Shown piece after piece: positions 24,976 to 34,549 of a DNA stretch of 38,713 nucleotides; within the stretch, counting starts at the first letter, position 1, and each line of letters starts with the position of its first letter. The notes below the pieces were generated by a model. It ran no database searches. It was not told where the DNA came from and was given only the letters and a program-made list of their open reading frames with translations. The translations under genes were made by a program, and so were the position numbers. The DNA lies in contig CALGNN010000144.1 of the NCBI GenBank assembly GCA_937961455.1, positions 1 through 38,713 of the forward strand, written 5' to 3'. The DNA is from an uncultured Saprospiraceae bacterium. GTDB taxonomy: Bacteria; Bacteroidota; Bacteroidia; Chitinophagales; Saprospiraceae.

Positions 24976-27900
24976 CTATCTCAATAACACCATTTTACCA
25001 TATCCTTCTTTAAAATATTGATCTGCCTTAGATTCAAAATGTTCTAATTGATCGGCTTCTACATCCCAAACTAATACTCGATAAATATAAACTCCAGGTG
25101 ATAATTTATCTCCATAATCATCATGCCCATCCCAAGCATAATCTGTCATATGCGTTCCGAGTCTAATTTCTCCCAATTCATGCTTTTCAATTTGTCTTAC
25201 CATTTTGCCAGACACGGTCAATATCTGTATGGTAAAAACATCTGGAATTTCAGATCCTGTTAGGGTATAAACAAATCTCGTAGAGGTAGAAAATGGATTT
25301 GGATAATTCATCACTTGAGACACCATTGATTTTGTAATGATTTCAAAAGCAACTCGATAGGCTAGGTCTCCGCTGACATTTCCACTTGCATCTTTTGCTT
25401 CGACGGTTAAGGTATAAATACCATCTACCTCAAATTTTCTGTTGATCTCTACATAAGCTTTATTTTCTTCTGAAAGATTGCCTGTGGCAGGATAAAAACT
25501 TACGTCTAAATCTGAAAAATTAACAGACCTTGGTGAAGCTTCATTTGGATATTGAAGTGAGATATCAAACAAACTGGTATCAGCCAAGGCTAAAAACTCA
25601 TTTTCATCAGACAAGTCAATTCTAATAACAGGCATAGCTGAAACGATGTCTCGGTCAATAATATGAATCCCATCAAAAGTGACATCAAGCAGTGGGTTTT
25701 TATTGTCGCCTAATACGTGGAAGTTTAATTGACCGATGTTATTAAATCGATAAAACTCTCCAGGTAAATTATCTGGATTAATATCAATTGATAAAATATG
25801 ATCTCCTTGAAGATCATCTGTGCTTCTTGTATAAGCGCCAGTTATGGATTGGTCTACTTGCACCATTCCATATCCAAGAGTCTCGCTTATGGATTGATTA
25901 TTCTGATCCCTGATGGTGTATTTTACTAAAACACTATCGACATTAAGCGTTCCTAGATTGGCAATACTATATTCTAGTTTGAGAGATTCTCCTTTTATAA
26001 TGGTATCACTTTCAAATAAAAAGTATTCATTAGGATTGATCGCAAGATCTGTAAATGCATCATAGAATACCCTCCAATAATTTAAGTGAGGACTGCTTCG
26101 ATCAATTTCATCTTTTGAGTGAAACACCAATTTCAAATAAGGATATTCTAAAGCTGAAATACTAGTTAAATCTAAACTTTGAGCCAATTGATTTTCAAAT
26201 AGTACTGTTTCTGTTTCATCTTGTCCTAATCCGATAATATCATAAGAGATGGTATCATTGATTTGGTCAAAAGCATTTACTTCCCATTCAAAACTACCCC
26301 AATTATATGCTGGTCCAATAATTTGAGAATTGATACTTCCTTCAAACCATCTCGTTGGTAAAGAGAGGTTAATGGTATTAGGTTCTGTTAATGATCCCAA
26401 TGATTCCGCAGGTGTAAAACTGGGATCATTCTTTTTATATACTATGGAATAAGGTAAGGCACCCAGGTCTATGGTAGACTTGATTAATTGTGCACCTTGA
26501 TTTTCTAATATATTAAATAGATTATCACCAAAGGTCCAGGAGTCATCTAACCACAATTCAGGTCTATAATCAAGACCATCTTTTGTTTGTATGGTAAACA
26601 AGACAACATAGTGTCCATCGGGCACAACGTCATTTAAGAAATTCATGACGTTTACTCGATCTTCATAAGTTTGCGTGTGAAAAGGGAACGCAGTAAAACC
26701 TACACCTAACCAAGGTGGTATAATACTACCATATAATCCCGGATGATCATTATTCAATGTTTCAAGAGACACGGGATCTAAAACGGCAATATAAACTCCT
26801 CCTTCTATCGGTCCATCAGAAGGAATGTATCTCGTGGGAATATTATTAATGTTTAATTCTGGCCTAAAGGTGCCATCATAAACGCCATTCAAGACGGTTA
26901 AGTCAGATGGATACTCTGCGTATCTATTTTTTCTTGTTTCTTCTGGTAATGTAAGGTTGTCGAAATCATTTTTCAAATGCTGAAAATAATGTGACTGATT
27001 CCACCCGGGAGATGCACCTGGCATATATATGAAAGAATGATTACGCCAATTGTAGCCACTTTGATCTACGCTATCAATTCCCGTTCTCCAATAATAAACT
27101 TGATCTTCAATTAAATTGATTGAAGGCGTCCATTCGACGATCCCACCAAGTTGCTGTGTTTGAAAATCCTGTTTTAGAGGACTATTAAATTGCTCTGTGG
27201 TATCTATCTCAAAAAGATAAGTATTCATTGGTGCGAATGGGTCTGATGTACTCGCCTGCAATTTTACACCTGCTTCATTTACTATTGCAAAATTAGAAGG
27301 GAAACTTGGTCTAAGGTCATTTGATGAGATGAAGAAGTCTAAGCCTTCAATGCCAAATGATGAAATCAGTTTGTTGTTGTTTTCTGCAGCAGGATCTGGC
27401 CGCTCTGCAATTTTATTTTCGTGATCGAGCTCTATGAATATTTGATTAACACCAGAAACATCTTCCTTGAGCATGGGAACATTCACACAGACGTTTTCAA
27501 AATAAGAAGGTGCCTGAATGCTTGATGTTCTTAGATCAAATTTTTCGCCACTTGGTATTCTTTGACTGATTTTAAATTCAAGTGATTCATTGAGATTGTT
27601 TCCAATATTTACGATTTCAAAACATAATTGAAAACTATCTAGATTGGCATTTAGATTCTGCGGTTCAAATCTTACGGTTTGATTGTCTATAACATAGTCA
27701 GGTCCTTCATTGATACCCAAGATCAAAGCTGGGTCACCATGTAAGGTCATTTGTTGAGCTAGGAGCTTAAAAATGGTATTACTAAGTTCTTCTAGTTTTG
27801 CAACATTCGTTTTGATAATATCTCCCAGACGGGCGCCATACATCTCATTACCTAATAAATCGTAAAAGTCAATTCCAAAGGTTCTTAAGGAAAATTCATA

Positions 27901-29997
27901 TCCTTGAGCAGAGCTAGCAAGGAAGGCTACTGCTCCCGATTCTTCAGAAAAAATATAGCGCTCACTTAGACTCCTATTGGTCCCATGTATCAATCCAGCA
28001 AAACAACCCATTGCAGATAAATAAAAATATTTATCCTTATTTAGAAGTTCGTCAGGATCATTGATTGCAAAGTCAAAAGTGTTGGCTGAACTATGACCTA
28101 AAAATTTTACGATTGAAACTCCATCATTCAATCTTTGCGTCAGTTCAGCAGATTGAGAAGAAGTTACAGTTGCAGTTGCAGTCTTTCTAAAAGTATTTAC
28201 TCTTGCACCGTACATACTTTTCTCTATCGTATCTCTCATGACTTCCAGATGCCCAAATAAACGTTCCTGTTCATTAGCACCACCCCCACCACTGAGGTGT
28301 ACAATCTCTTTCAACCATCTTTTATCTTCTAGTGTTTGCGCACCTTCTCTTTGACTTCTTTCATGAGCTTTCGCCTTATCCAAATAAACCCTTACATTAT
28401 CGGGAGTAATTGCAGCGATACGACCTATAGCATATGGAGGTGTTGCATTTTCAAATTTTCCAAAAAGCAACATATCAGATCCTGGGCTACCAAAGGTTGG
28501 TACGAATAGACTCTTGTGTAAATGTTGTTGTACTTGTGATTCGGATCTGACAAAATAAAACTCAACACTCTTTCCAATGATGAATACCATTTTAGTATCA
28601 TCCCAATTTTTAGCCATGTAGGCAGCAAAGTTTTTTAATGCCTGTGCATGACGTTCTATCCCATATCCGAATTGATCATAAATTTGATCTATGTCAAATG
28701 TTGCAGTCGTAAAAGATCCTCCTTCAGGACTGCTTCTAAAATCTGCATAGTTTTCTACCCAATCAACACCATTAGCATCGCTCCTCAATAATGGGTGCGT
28801 AATAATTATGTACTCGGCCTCTTTGCTTGGATAGTTCTCGAATGTTTTTAAATAAGCATTGGCTAATTTTGTTCCATTAGCACTATTGAAAATTACAAGC
28901 TTTCTATTTTCTGTAGAGGGAGGTAAGACAAGTTTTATAATTCCTCCTTCATTCAAAGGGTTTAATTTTAATCCATTTGTAACATCATAGACCACAGGAA
29001 CTCCACCATCTGAGTTAAAATTTTCAATCTCAATATATTTTTTTGAAGCGCTTGCTTCAATATTAAATTCAAAGTGATTTTCTTCGTTGAAATTGAATAA
29101 TCTAGGATAGCTTAATTGTGTAGTTGACACATTAAATAAATCTCCATCATTATAGACACCTTCTATTATGACTCTTGTAAGATCATCGAGTTCCGCATTT
29201 GGTAAAGTAAATGAAGCTTGTATAACTTCTTGCTCTTTAAATGTTGTGTCGAAATAGACGATGTTATTTACACTCAATGTATGTTGGTGATCGTCTTCCC
29301 ATCCTACCCATCGGACATCGACTTTGGCATCAACACTTCCATTATAAATGTGGCTTGGAGCAAAATCCAAGTATTGGAGATGCTGCCATCCAAAAGCATA
29401 ACCCTCACCTTCATCAAAAGTCGAATAATGAACATCCTGAGCATTTAGCCTTATACGATTATAAGAATTGCTAAAAGTGATATCTTCCTCCTCCATATAA
29501 TATAATTCTGGAGGGGGCAAGTTGCTAAAATCATTAGCTACATCTTCATACCTTTTTTTACTGATCTCTTCATTGACGACTAAGTAATAAGCTGATGTAT
29601 CATTTACAGTACTATAATTTGGATTGAGTAATTCTTCATCAGGATTTTGATAGAGATAACGATCTAATTCCGAGCGATTTTTTGTTCCATAAAACTCAAT
29701 GTAATCTCCTTGGGTAAAAAGCTCATCGGTACTAACGTAAATTGGAACTTGAAGACCATTTTTAAATAAGACTAAATCAGCGCCTTTTATTTGACTTTCT
29801 TCAAAGCCTGTGAACACGATTTGATTATAGTCGACTTTGTAAATACCGTCTTCTGCTAATTGAATTAAAAGGTGTTCTTTGTCATAGTCGATCCACTCAT
29901 TACCATAGAGGGTATCAACACCATTGAACATTTGAGCGTGAAGAGGTAGGAATGATATTAATAGGCAGATGCTTACTAAAAATTTAGTCGTTCTCAT
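24976..29997 (-). CDS. Type IX secretion C25-type sortase, PorU2-like
   Basis: 1673 aa from the ATG at 29997. A signal peptide, MRTTKFLVSICLLISFLPLHA, ends before Gln22. The N-domain carries EHLLIQLAEDGIYKVDYNQI, typical of PorU-type proteins. A C25 (gingipain-like) peptidase core begins about residue 390 and holds the catalytic His635 in VKFLGHSS and Cys665 in SAMGCFAG. Several beta-rich domains follow, and residues after ~1560 form a FlgD-like Ig domain (YPNPFS, WDGHDDYGDKLSPGVYIYRV) ending in KMVLLR, a typical sorting-domain layout. It is far longer than classic PorU (about 1100-1300 aa) and fits the PorU2 form. It would process and attach secreted cargo at the outer membrane. A TTG at 30018 is a less likely start, because it falls in the promoter element. 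Confidence 0.88.
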   Translation of the reverse strand: MRTTKFLVSICLLISFLPLHAQMFNGVDTLYGNEWIDYDKEHLLIQLAEDGIYKVDYNQIVFTGFEESQIKGADLVLFKNGLQVPIYVSTDELFTQGDYIEFYGTKNRSELDRYLYQNPDEELLNPNYSTVNDTSAYYLVVNEEISKKRYEDVANDFSNLPPPELYYMEEEDITFSNSYNRIRLNAQDVHYSTFDEGEGYAFGWQHLQYLDFAPSHIYNGSVDAKVDVRWVGWEDDHQHTLSVNNIVYFDTTFKEQEVIQASFTLPNAELDDLTRVIIEGVYNDGDLFNVSTTQLSYPRLFNFNEENHFEFNIEASASKKYIEIENFNSDGGVPVVYDVTNGLKLNPLNEGGIIKLVLPPSTENRKLVIFNSANGTKLANAYLKTFENYPSKEAEYIIITHPLLRSDANGVDWVENYADFRSSPEGGSFTTATFDIDQIYDQFGYGIERHAQALKNFAAYMAKNWDDTKMVFIIGKSVEFYFVRSESQVQQHLHKSLFVPTFGSPGSDMLLFGKFENATPPYAIGRIAAITPDNVRVYLDKAKAHERSQREGAQTLEDKRWLKEIVHLSGGGGANEQERLFGHLEVMRDTIEKSMYGARVNTFRKTATATVTSSQSAELTQRLNDGVSIVKFLGHSSANTFDFAINDPDELLNKDKYFYLSAMGCFAGLIHGTNRSLSERYIFSEESGAVAFLASSAQGYEFSLRTFGIDFYDLLGNEMYGARLGDIIKTNVAKLEELSNTIFKLLAQQMTLHGDPALILGINEGPDYVIDNQTVRFEPQNLNANLDSFQLCFEIVNIGNNLNESLEFKISQRIPSGEKFDLRTSSIQAPSYFENVCVNVPMLKEDVSGVNQIFIELDHENKIAERPDPAAENNNKLISSFGIEGLDFFISSNDLRPSFPSNFAIVNEAGVKLQASTSDPFAPMNTYLFEIDTTEQFNSPLKQDFQTQQLGGIVEWTPSINLIEDQVYYWRTGIDSVDQSGYNWRNHSFIYMPGASPGWNQSHYFQHLKNDFDNLTLPEETRKNRYAEYPSDLTVLNGVYDGTFRPELNINNIPTRYIPSDGPIEGGVYIAVLDPVSLETLNNDHPGLYGSIIPPWLGVGFTAFPFHTQTYEDRVNVMNFLNDVVPDGHYVVLFTIQTKDGLDYRPELWLDDSWTFGDNLFNILENQGAQLIKSTIDLGALPYSIVYKKNDPSFTPAESLGSLTEPNTINLSLPTRWFEGSINSQIIGPAYNWGSFEWEVNAFDQINDTISYDIIGLGQDETETVLFENQLAQSLDLTSISALEYPYLKLVFHSKDEIDRSSPHLNYWRVFYDAFTDLAINPNEYFLFESDTIIKGESLKLEYSIANLGTLNVDSVLVKYTIRDQNNQSISETLGYGMVQVDQSITGAYTRSTDDLQGDHILSIDINPDNLPGEFYRFNNIGQLNFHVLGDNKNPLLDVTFDGIHIIDRDIVSAMPVIRIDLSDENEFLALADTSLFDISLQYPNEASPRSVNFSDLDVSFYPATGNLSEENKAYVEINRKFEVDGIYTLTVEAKDASGNVSGDLAYRVAFEIITKSMVSQVMNYPNPFSTSTRFVYTLTGSEIPDVFTIQILTVSGKMVRQIEKHELGEIRLGTHMTDYAWDGHDDYGDKLSPGVYIYRVLVWDVEADQLEHFESKADQYFKEGYGKMVLLR

Positions 29998-30015
29998 TTT
30001 AAAAATTTGATTAGG

Positions 30016-30023
30016 CAAAGGTA
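30016..30023 (-). promoter_or_regulatory. Candidate -7 element of the PorU2-like gene (TACCTTTG)
   Basis: On the - strand, 30023 to 30016 reads TACCTTTG, matching TAnnTTTG. It ends 18 bases before the ATG at 29997, a spacing that fits a -7 box with a short leader. The alternative TTG start at 30018 would lie inside the element. No good -33 TTG is found 17-23 bases further upstream. Confidence 0.45.
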
Positions 30024-30436
30024 TTTCCCGTGGCCTTTAAATAGGTGTTCAGACTGCAAATAAAATGCTAATTTATCGTGAAATATTGTCTGATTGCGCA
30101 AATAAAACAAAATAGTAATCCTATATAAATGATTAATAACAATATCGCTATTTAGGTTCGTTATTTAACGTAAAATTATGTAGCCTAAAAGACCTTTATA
30201 AACAACAATATTTTTATGCTTTTGTTGGACCTCTAATTAGATTTCACTTGTCAACTGTATCAGTGCAAAATGAAGCATTTTTATCTAAAAAGGAAGATGC
30301 ATAAGCTTATAAAATATACGAAACTATTATAAAAGGCGGATAAGCTGTTTTGTCATTTTAAAGTGCGACTTTCATTTGTAGCTAATAGGGTGAAAACCTA
30401 AAAAGTGTTGCGTCTGCATCTGAAAGAATACATTAA
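30024..30436. other. Gene-free intergenic stretch between divergent genes
   Basis: About 490 bases separate the - strand PorU2-like gene from the + strand GT2, with promoter-like elements at both ends. Stops occur frequently in all six frames and I see no protein remnant. GCAAATAAAA occurs twice (30056-30065 and 30098-30107). No convincing hairpin, riboswitch or RNA gene was recognised. Confidence 0.5.
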
Positions 30437-30471
30437 TTTGACACTGCTTAAGCTTGATATCATTAAATTTG
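30437..30471 (+). promoter_or_regulatory. Candidate promoter (TTTG, 23-base spacer, TAAATTTG)
   Basis: TAAATTTG at 30464-30471 is an exact -7 match, and a TTTG at 30437-30440 stands 23 bases upstream, at the upper limit of the spacing usual for Bacteroidota. It lies 40 bases before the TTG start of the GT2 gene and would drive the GT2-rsmG-mscS group. Confidence 0.45.
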
Positions 30472-30511
30472 ACTCACACTAGATTTTTAAAATATCAATC
30501 CTTCAGAATTA

Positions 30512-31603
30512 TTGCTTCTTGTATTCTTCTTAACACTCGTTGTGCAGTGTCTTTATTGGTTGTTGATATTTTCCCGCTTGAGTTTTTATTGGAAATCTAA
30601 GGAAAGGAATGGCAATGAGCATATTCCATTATCAATAGTTATTTGTGCGCAAAACGAAGAGGAAAATCTCAAACAAAATTTAGAGAAAATTTTGCATCAG
30701 GAACATGATCATTTTGAAACCATAGTCGTTGACGATGGATCTGAGGATCAATCTAAGGTAGTCTTGACTACTTTGCAAAAAAAACATCGCCATCTTGAGC
30801 TGGTTGATTTTCCATCTCAAGAAAAAAAGTATACTGGCAAAAAAGAAGCGCTTTCGAAAGGGATTCATCATGCAAAGCATGAATGGCTACTTTTGACAGA
30901 TGCTGATTGTTTTCCTAATTCAAAGCATTGGGCAAATAAAATGCTAAGTGTAATAGATGAGGATAAGGAAATTGTGATAGGCTATGCACCACTTCAAAAC
31001 ACTGGAGGATTTTGGAATGCTTTTTTCAGATTTGAAACCTTAATGGTTGCGATTCAATATTTAAGTTATGCGCTCTGTCGTTTGCCTTATATGGGTGTAG
31101 GGAGAAATCTTTTGTATAAAAAGCAATTGTTTAACAGTGTAGCTGGTTTTGATTCTCACAAGGAGATTACTTCAGGAGACGATGATCTTTTTATAAGTCA
31201 GGTTGCTACAAATAGTAATGTAGCAATTTGTATCGATCCTGATTCTTTCATGTATTCAAAAGCTCCTGACTCACTTAGACAATTTTTAAATCAAAAAACA
31301 CGGCAGTTACATACTTCAAAATATTATAAAAAAATTACACAAGCTTATTTGGTTGTTTGGTCCTTGAGTTTAATACTGTTTTACTTTTGTATGGTGTTTT
31401 TTCTATTCAGTGAATTGAAAGCTGCATTATTGATGTATTTATTCAGATATATCTATGTATCATTTTTTATTTACCGTATAATGAAAAAATTAAGAGAGCT
31501 TCCACTATTTTTTTTGTGGCCGATCTACGAATTTTTATTGGTCATTTATTTTATTATTATCACACCCTTAAGTTTTTTCAAGAAAGAGCAAAAATGGAAG
31601 TAA
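30512..31603 (+). CDS. Membrane-associated GT2 family glycosyltransferase
   Basis: 363 aa from TTG 30512. One N-terminal membrane helix (LLVFFLTLVVQCLYWLLIF) precedes a GT-A domain: LSIVICAQNEEENLKQNLEKIL, ETIVVDDGSEDQS, TGKKEALSKGIHHAKHEWLLLTDADC (metal-binding D-x-D), ITSGDDDLFI and QKTRQLHTS (the Q-x-x-R-W-like motif). Three or so hydrophobic spans close the C-terminus. This is the processive-type GT2 layout, although the enzyme may simply be membrane anchored. No ATG gives a better start, and TTG directly precedes the helix. It overlaps rsmG by ten bases, a linkage that looks conserved-type rather than part of the glycan operon. Substrate unknown. Confidence 0.85.
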   Translation: MLLVFFLTLVVQCLYWLLIFSRLSFYWKSKERNGNEHIPLSIVICAQNEEENLKQNLEKILHQEHDHFETIVVDDGSEDQSKVVLTTLQKKHRHLELVDFPSQEKKYTGKKEALSKGIHHAKHEWLLLTDADCFPNSKHWANKMLSVIDEDKEIVIGYAPLQNTGGFWNAFFRFETLMVAIQYLSYALCRLPYMGVGRNLLYKKQLFNSVAGFDSHKEITSGDDDLFISQVATNSNVAICIDPDSFMYSKAPDSLRQFLNQKTRQLHTSKYYKKITQAYLVVWSLSLILFYFCMVFFLFSELKAALLMYLFRYIYVSFFIYRIMKKLRELPLFFLWPIYEFLLVIYFIIITPLSFFKKEQKWK

Positions 31604-32226
31604 AAGAATTAAAAAATTATGTGCCTTTTATCAATGATCAACAAGAAGAAAAGTTGTCACATTTGGTAAAGCTCTTTCCGGAGTGGAATGAACAGATTAA
31701 TCTAATTTCTAGAAAAGATATTCAACATCTCATTAACAGACATGTCTTACATTCATTGTTTTTAGCTAACATTATTCAATTCAAAGAAGGTACTAGGATT
31801 TTTGATTTAGGAACTGGAGGAGGATTTCCAGGATTGCCATTAGCTATATTATTTCCTGAAGTTGAATTCACCCTTGTTGACGCAAGAGCTAAGAAAATAA
31901 AAGTTGTCAAAGCATTAGCCAAGGAATTAAAATTAGATAATGTCACAGCTTTGCATGTCAGGGCTGAAGACCATGTTGGTAAATATGATTTTATCGTGAC
32001 AAGAGCCGTAGCAAAAATTCATATGCTATATGATTGGACAAATAAATTAATTAGAGAACAACATATTAATATGATACCCAATGGGATGTTTGCATGGAAA
32101 GGACCTGATTATAAAGACGAGGCTCATTATAAGAAATATCGATCAATGATTGATGAGTATCCCCTGCGTGATTTTTGTGATGATGAGCATTATCAAGAGA
32201 AATTTATTATATATCTTCCTTACTAG
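31594..32226 (+). CDS. rsmG: 16S rRNA (guanine-527-N7)-methyltransferase RsmG
   Basis: 210 aa from ATG 31594. An upstream in-frame ATG at 31516 adds 26 residues that are just the out-of-frame tail of the GT2 gene, so the later ATG is preferred. The motif I is FDLGTGGGFPGLPLAILFPE (G73-G80 region), followed by FTLVDARAKKIKVVKALAKEL and DFIVTRAVA, all diagnostic of RsmG/GidB. LFPEWNEQINLISRKDIQHLINRHVLHS is the family's N-terminal helix pair. It methylates N7 of G527 in 16S rRNA and is cytoplasmic. Loss of this enzyme is known to give low-level streptomycin resistance in other bacteria. It overlaps the GT2 by ten bases. Confidence 0.95.
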   Translation: MEVKELKNYVPFINDQQEEKLSHLVKLFPEWNEQINLISRKDIQHLINRHVLHSLFLANIIQFKEGTRIFDLGTGGGFPGLPLAILFPEVEFTLVDARAKKIKVVKALAKELKLDNVTALHVRAEDHVGKYDFIVTRAVAKIHMLYDWTNKLIREQHINMIPNGMFAWKGPDYKDEAHYKKYRSMIDEYPLRDFCDDEHYQEKFIIYLPY

Positions 32227-32235
32227 TTGAGATAT

Positions 32236-33582
32236 ATGAATTCATCAGAATTTTTACATACCATTTTATTTACGATCTCAGGCAGAGACTTCACTATTAA
32301 GCATCTTGCATCAATTATACTCATTTTATTGATCTGTTTGATTGTTCACAGACTGCTCATTAAGTCATTCTTTCCAAAGTTATATAAAGATTATCAAGTT
32401 GATAAAACCCAGAGATCAAAGATTAACAGCTTATTAAAGTATGTTATATATCTATCGGCGACAATTGGGATTATTTGGAGTCTTGATCTAGATTACAATC
32501 TAGTTTTGAATGAAAGTTCTTCTATCAGAATTACTAGGTTTTTGAATGCCATTATTATAATCCAGCTTGCTAGACTATTGTATTTCATTTTTTCAAAAAT
32601 TGTATTACATGATTATTATGTAAAAAGAGATATTAAAAGAAAGTCAGAAGAAAGTACTGATCTTACGGAAGAGTTTGCCAACAAAAACTTTCAAAATCTA
32701 CTAATAGTTGCTGCACTATTATTAATTATAAAAAACTTCAATCTTGATTATCAATTATTCACCTTTGATAGAGGTGGAGAAATTTTCAATTTTAAGATAT
32801 CTAATATTTTTGTTGCCATTTTCATCTTTCTCATTGCGAGACTGATATACTGGATTGCTACACAATTGATTCTTTACGGTTATTACAAAAGGATCAAAGT
32901 GAATATGGGCTCTCAGTATGCCATCAATCAATTACTAAAATATTTTATATATACGATAGCCATTATTGTGGTCTTACAAAATCTCGGTTTACAAATGACT
33001 TTGATTTTGGGAGGTGCTGCAGCATTATTGGTGGGCGTTGGATTAGGACTTCAACAGACCTTCAATGACTTTTTCTCTGGAATCGTACTATTATTTGAGC
33101 GCTCTGTTGAAGTTGGAGATGTGTTACAAGTAGGCACGGAAGTCGGCACGGTAAGAAATATTGGTTTAAGGGCATCTGAAATAGAAGGAAGAGACAATAA
33201 AATTATCATTGTTCCAAATTCGAAACTGGTGAATGATAATGTAGTGAATTGGTCAAGTAATGATGATAAAGTTCGATTTCACTTGAATGTTGGGGTAAGC
33301 TATGATTCAGATGCTGAAGAAGTCAAAAGTTTATTGGTACAAGCAGCAAAGGATAATCCATACATTCTAAACTATCCAGGACCATTCGTTAGATTGACCA
33401 CTTTTGCAGATTATTCATTGAATTTTGAATTGATATTTTGGTCAAGAAATTTCATTGTAATAGAAGATATCAAAAGTGATCTTCGGATCGCCATACACAA
33501 GATATTCAAGAAACACCATATAGAAATTCCATTTCCTAAGCAAGATATTCATCTTGTAAGAGCTGCTAAAAAACCGAATTAG
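32236..33582 (+). CDS. MscS-family mechanosensitive ion channel
   Basis: 448 aa from ATG 32236 (a TTG at 32227, directly after the rsmG stop, would add three residues). Several N-terminal membrane spans precede the conserved pore helix and beta domain: GGAAALLVGVGLGLQQTFNDFFSGIVLLFERSVEVGD, then VRNIGLRASEIEGRDNKIIIVPNSKLVNDNVVNWSS. The Ala/Gly-rich pore helix and the FSGIVLLFER turn are the family signature. The C-terminal alpha/beta vestibule domain is present. It releases solutes on hypo-osmotic shock at the inner membrane. The length and extra N-terminal helices place it with the medium-sized homologs rather than E. coli MscS (286 aa). Confidence 0.93.
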   Translation: MNSSEFLHTILFTISGRDFTIKHLASIILILLICLIVHRLLIKSFFPKLYKDYQVDKTQRSKINSLLKYVIYLSATIGIIWSLDLDYNLVLNESSSIRITRFLNAIIIIQLARLLYFIFSKIVLHDYYVKRDIKRKSEESTDLTEEFANKNFQNLLIVAALLLIIKNFNLDYQLFTFDRGGEIFNFKISNIFVAIFIFLIARLIYWIATQLILYGYYKRIKVNMGSQYAINQLLKYFIYTIAIIVVLQNLGLQMTLILGGAAALLVGVGLGLQQTFNDFFSGIVLLFERSVEVGDVLQVGTEVGTVRNIGLRASEIEGRDNKIIIVPNSKLVNDNVVNWSSNDDKVRFHLNVGVSYDSDAEEVKSLLVQAAKDNPYILNYPGPFVRLTTFADYSLNFELIFWSRNFIVIEDIKSDLRIAIHKIFKKHHIEIPFPKQDIHLVRAAKKPN

Positions 33583-33926
33583 TAGTTTTAAGCCTTCTTA
33601 ATAAGTCTAATTGATGTAAAATTTAAAACAAGTATGCATCTCTATTAATAGAAATCGCCCAGATTTTGTAAGAATGGATGATTGTAGTCTAGATAAAATA
33701 GAAAACTTAATCGCAAGTAGAATAAATTCTGTGATTTGAGTGTTAATTGTGCTTAACTTTCAGCGTTAAACATTAGTTAAAGCTTTTGGCAGAAATTTGA
33801 AATTTTAATTTTTAAAATTCTGATAATCAATTATTTGTAATTTTATTCCTTAAGTTTTATCCAAAAATGCATTGAACTTTTGAGGCCTGAAATTCGTCAT
33901 AGGTAGTAATTGCTGTATTTAAACAG
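33583..33926. other. Gene-free stretch upstream of the OmpH pair
   Basis: About 340 AT-rich bases between the MscS gene and the promoter element of the first OmpH gene. No open frame of note, no clear terminator for the upstream operon and no recognised RNA were found. The upstream operon may therefore end by another mechanism. Confidence 0.45.
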
Positions 33927-33934
33927 TAAATTTG
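33927..33934 (+). promoter_or_regulatory. Candidate -7 element (TAAATTTG) of the first OmpH gene
   Basis: An exact TAnnTTTG match lies 46 bases before the ATG at 33980. The nearest TTG upstream is only 14 bases away, shorter than the usual spacer, so support for a full promoter is partial. An in-frame TTG at 33932 overlaps this element and is unlikely to be the start codon. Confidence 0.4.
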
Positions 33935-33979
33935 TATCAATTGAAACGTTATAAGATTAACAAGAAAAAAGTTTTAACC

Positions 33980-34486
33980 ATGATTAAGAAAACATTGAGC
34001 ATTGCAATTTTTAGTTTGCTTTTCATCGCTGGGATTTCAGCACAAAGAATAGCCATTATTGATATCAATCAAGTACTAGAAAGTACATCAGAATACCAAG
34101 ATGCTCAGAGAGCTTTAGATCAAGTAGCAGCAGATTGGCAACAAGAGATTGCACAGGAGTACGATAAGATTAAATCTATGTACAACAAGTATCAAGCTGA
34201 GCAAGTACTTTTAAGTGAAGATGTAAGGAAGCAGAAAGAAAATGAGATCATGGAAAAAGAACGTCAGGTAAGAGAATTACAGAAGCAAAGATTTGGTCCT
34301 GAAGGAGATTTATTTAAGAAAAGACAACAATTGGTTACTCCAGTTCAAGACATGATCTATGGCTTAATAGAAGAGTTTGCTGACACAAGAGGATATGATT
34401 TGATCTTTGATAAAGCAAGCTCTGCAGGCTTGATATTTGCAAAACCAGAATTTGATAAAACAGAAGATATTCTTAAAAAATTATAA
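33980..34486 (+). CDS. OmpH/Skp family periplasmic chaperone, first of a tandem pair
   Basis: 168 aa from ATG 33980, which opens a clear signal peptide, MIKKTLSIAIFSLLFIAGISA, cut before Gln. The mature part begins RIAIIDINQVLESTSEYQDAQ, the conserved OmpH beta strand, followed by a long charged coiled coil (residues about 55-110) and a closing strand pair with GYDLIFDKASSAGLIFA. Skp-type trimers carry unfolded outer-membrane proteins through the periplasm. An in-frame TTG 48 bases upstream would add a basic leader before the signal peptide and is rejected. Bacteroidota commonly have two such genes in tandem, here without BamA in front. Confidence 0.93.
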   Translation: MIKKTLSIAIFSLLFIAGISAQRIAIIDINQVLESTSEYQDAQRALDQVAADWQQEIAQEYDKIKSMYNKYQAEQVLLSEDVRKQKENEIMEKERQVRELQKQRFGPEGDLFKKRQQLVTPVQDMIYGLIEEFADTRGYDLIFDKASSAGLIFAKPEFDKTEDILKKL

Positions 34487-34488
34487 TA

Positions 34489-34518
34489 TTGAAATTAGTG
34501 CGTGAATAATTATATTTG
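34489..34518 (+). promoter_or_regulatory. Promoter of the second OmpH gene (TTG, 19-base spacer, TATATTTG)
   Basis: TTG at 34489-34491, a 19-base spacer and TATATTTG at 34511-34518 match the Bacteroidota -33/-7 consensus and spacing. It lies 31 bases before the ATG at 34550, so the second chaperone can be expressed separately from the first. Confidence 0.6.
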
Positions 34519-34549
34519 CGCGCTCATTTAGCGACAAAACATTATTGAC

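Noticed and set aside
29218-29474. Two + strand open frames opposite the PorU2-like gene
   Set aside because: Low-complexity composition, no recognisable domain, and fully inside a strongly supported - strand gene.
29998-30018. TTG start for the PorU2-like gene at 30018
   Set aside because: It falls in a TAnnTTTG promoter element and adds residues before a complete signal peptide that begins with ATG at 29997.
31516-31593. Upstream ATG start for rsmG
   Set aside because: The added residues are out-of-frame translation of the GT2 C-terminus and do not resemble the RsmG N-terminus; ATG 31594 gives the normal family start.
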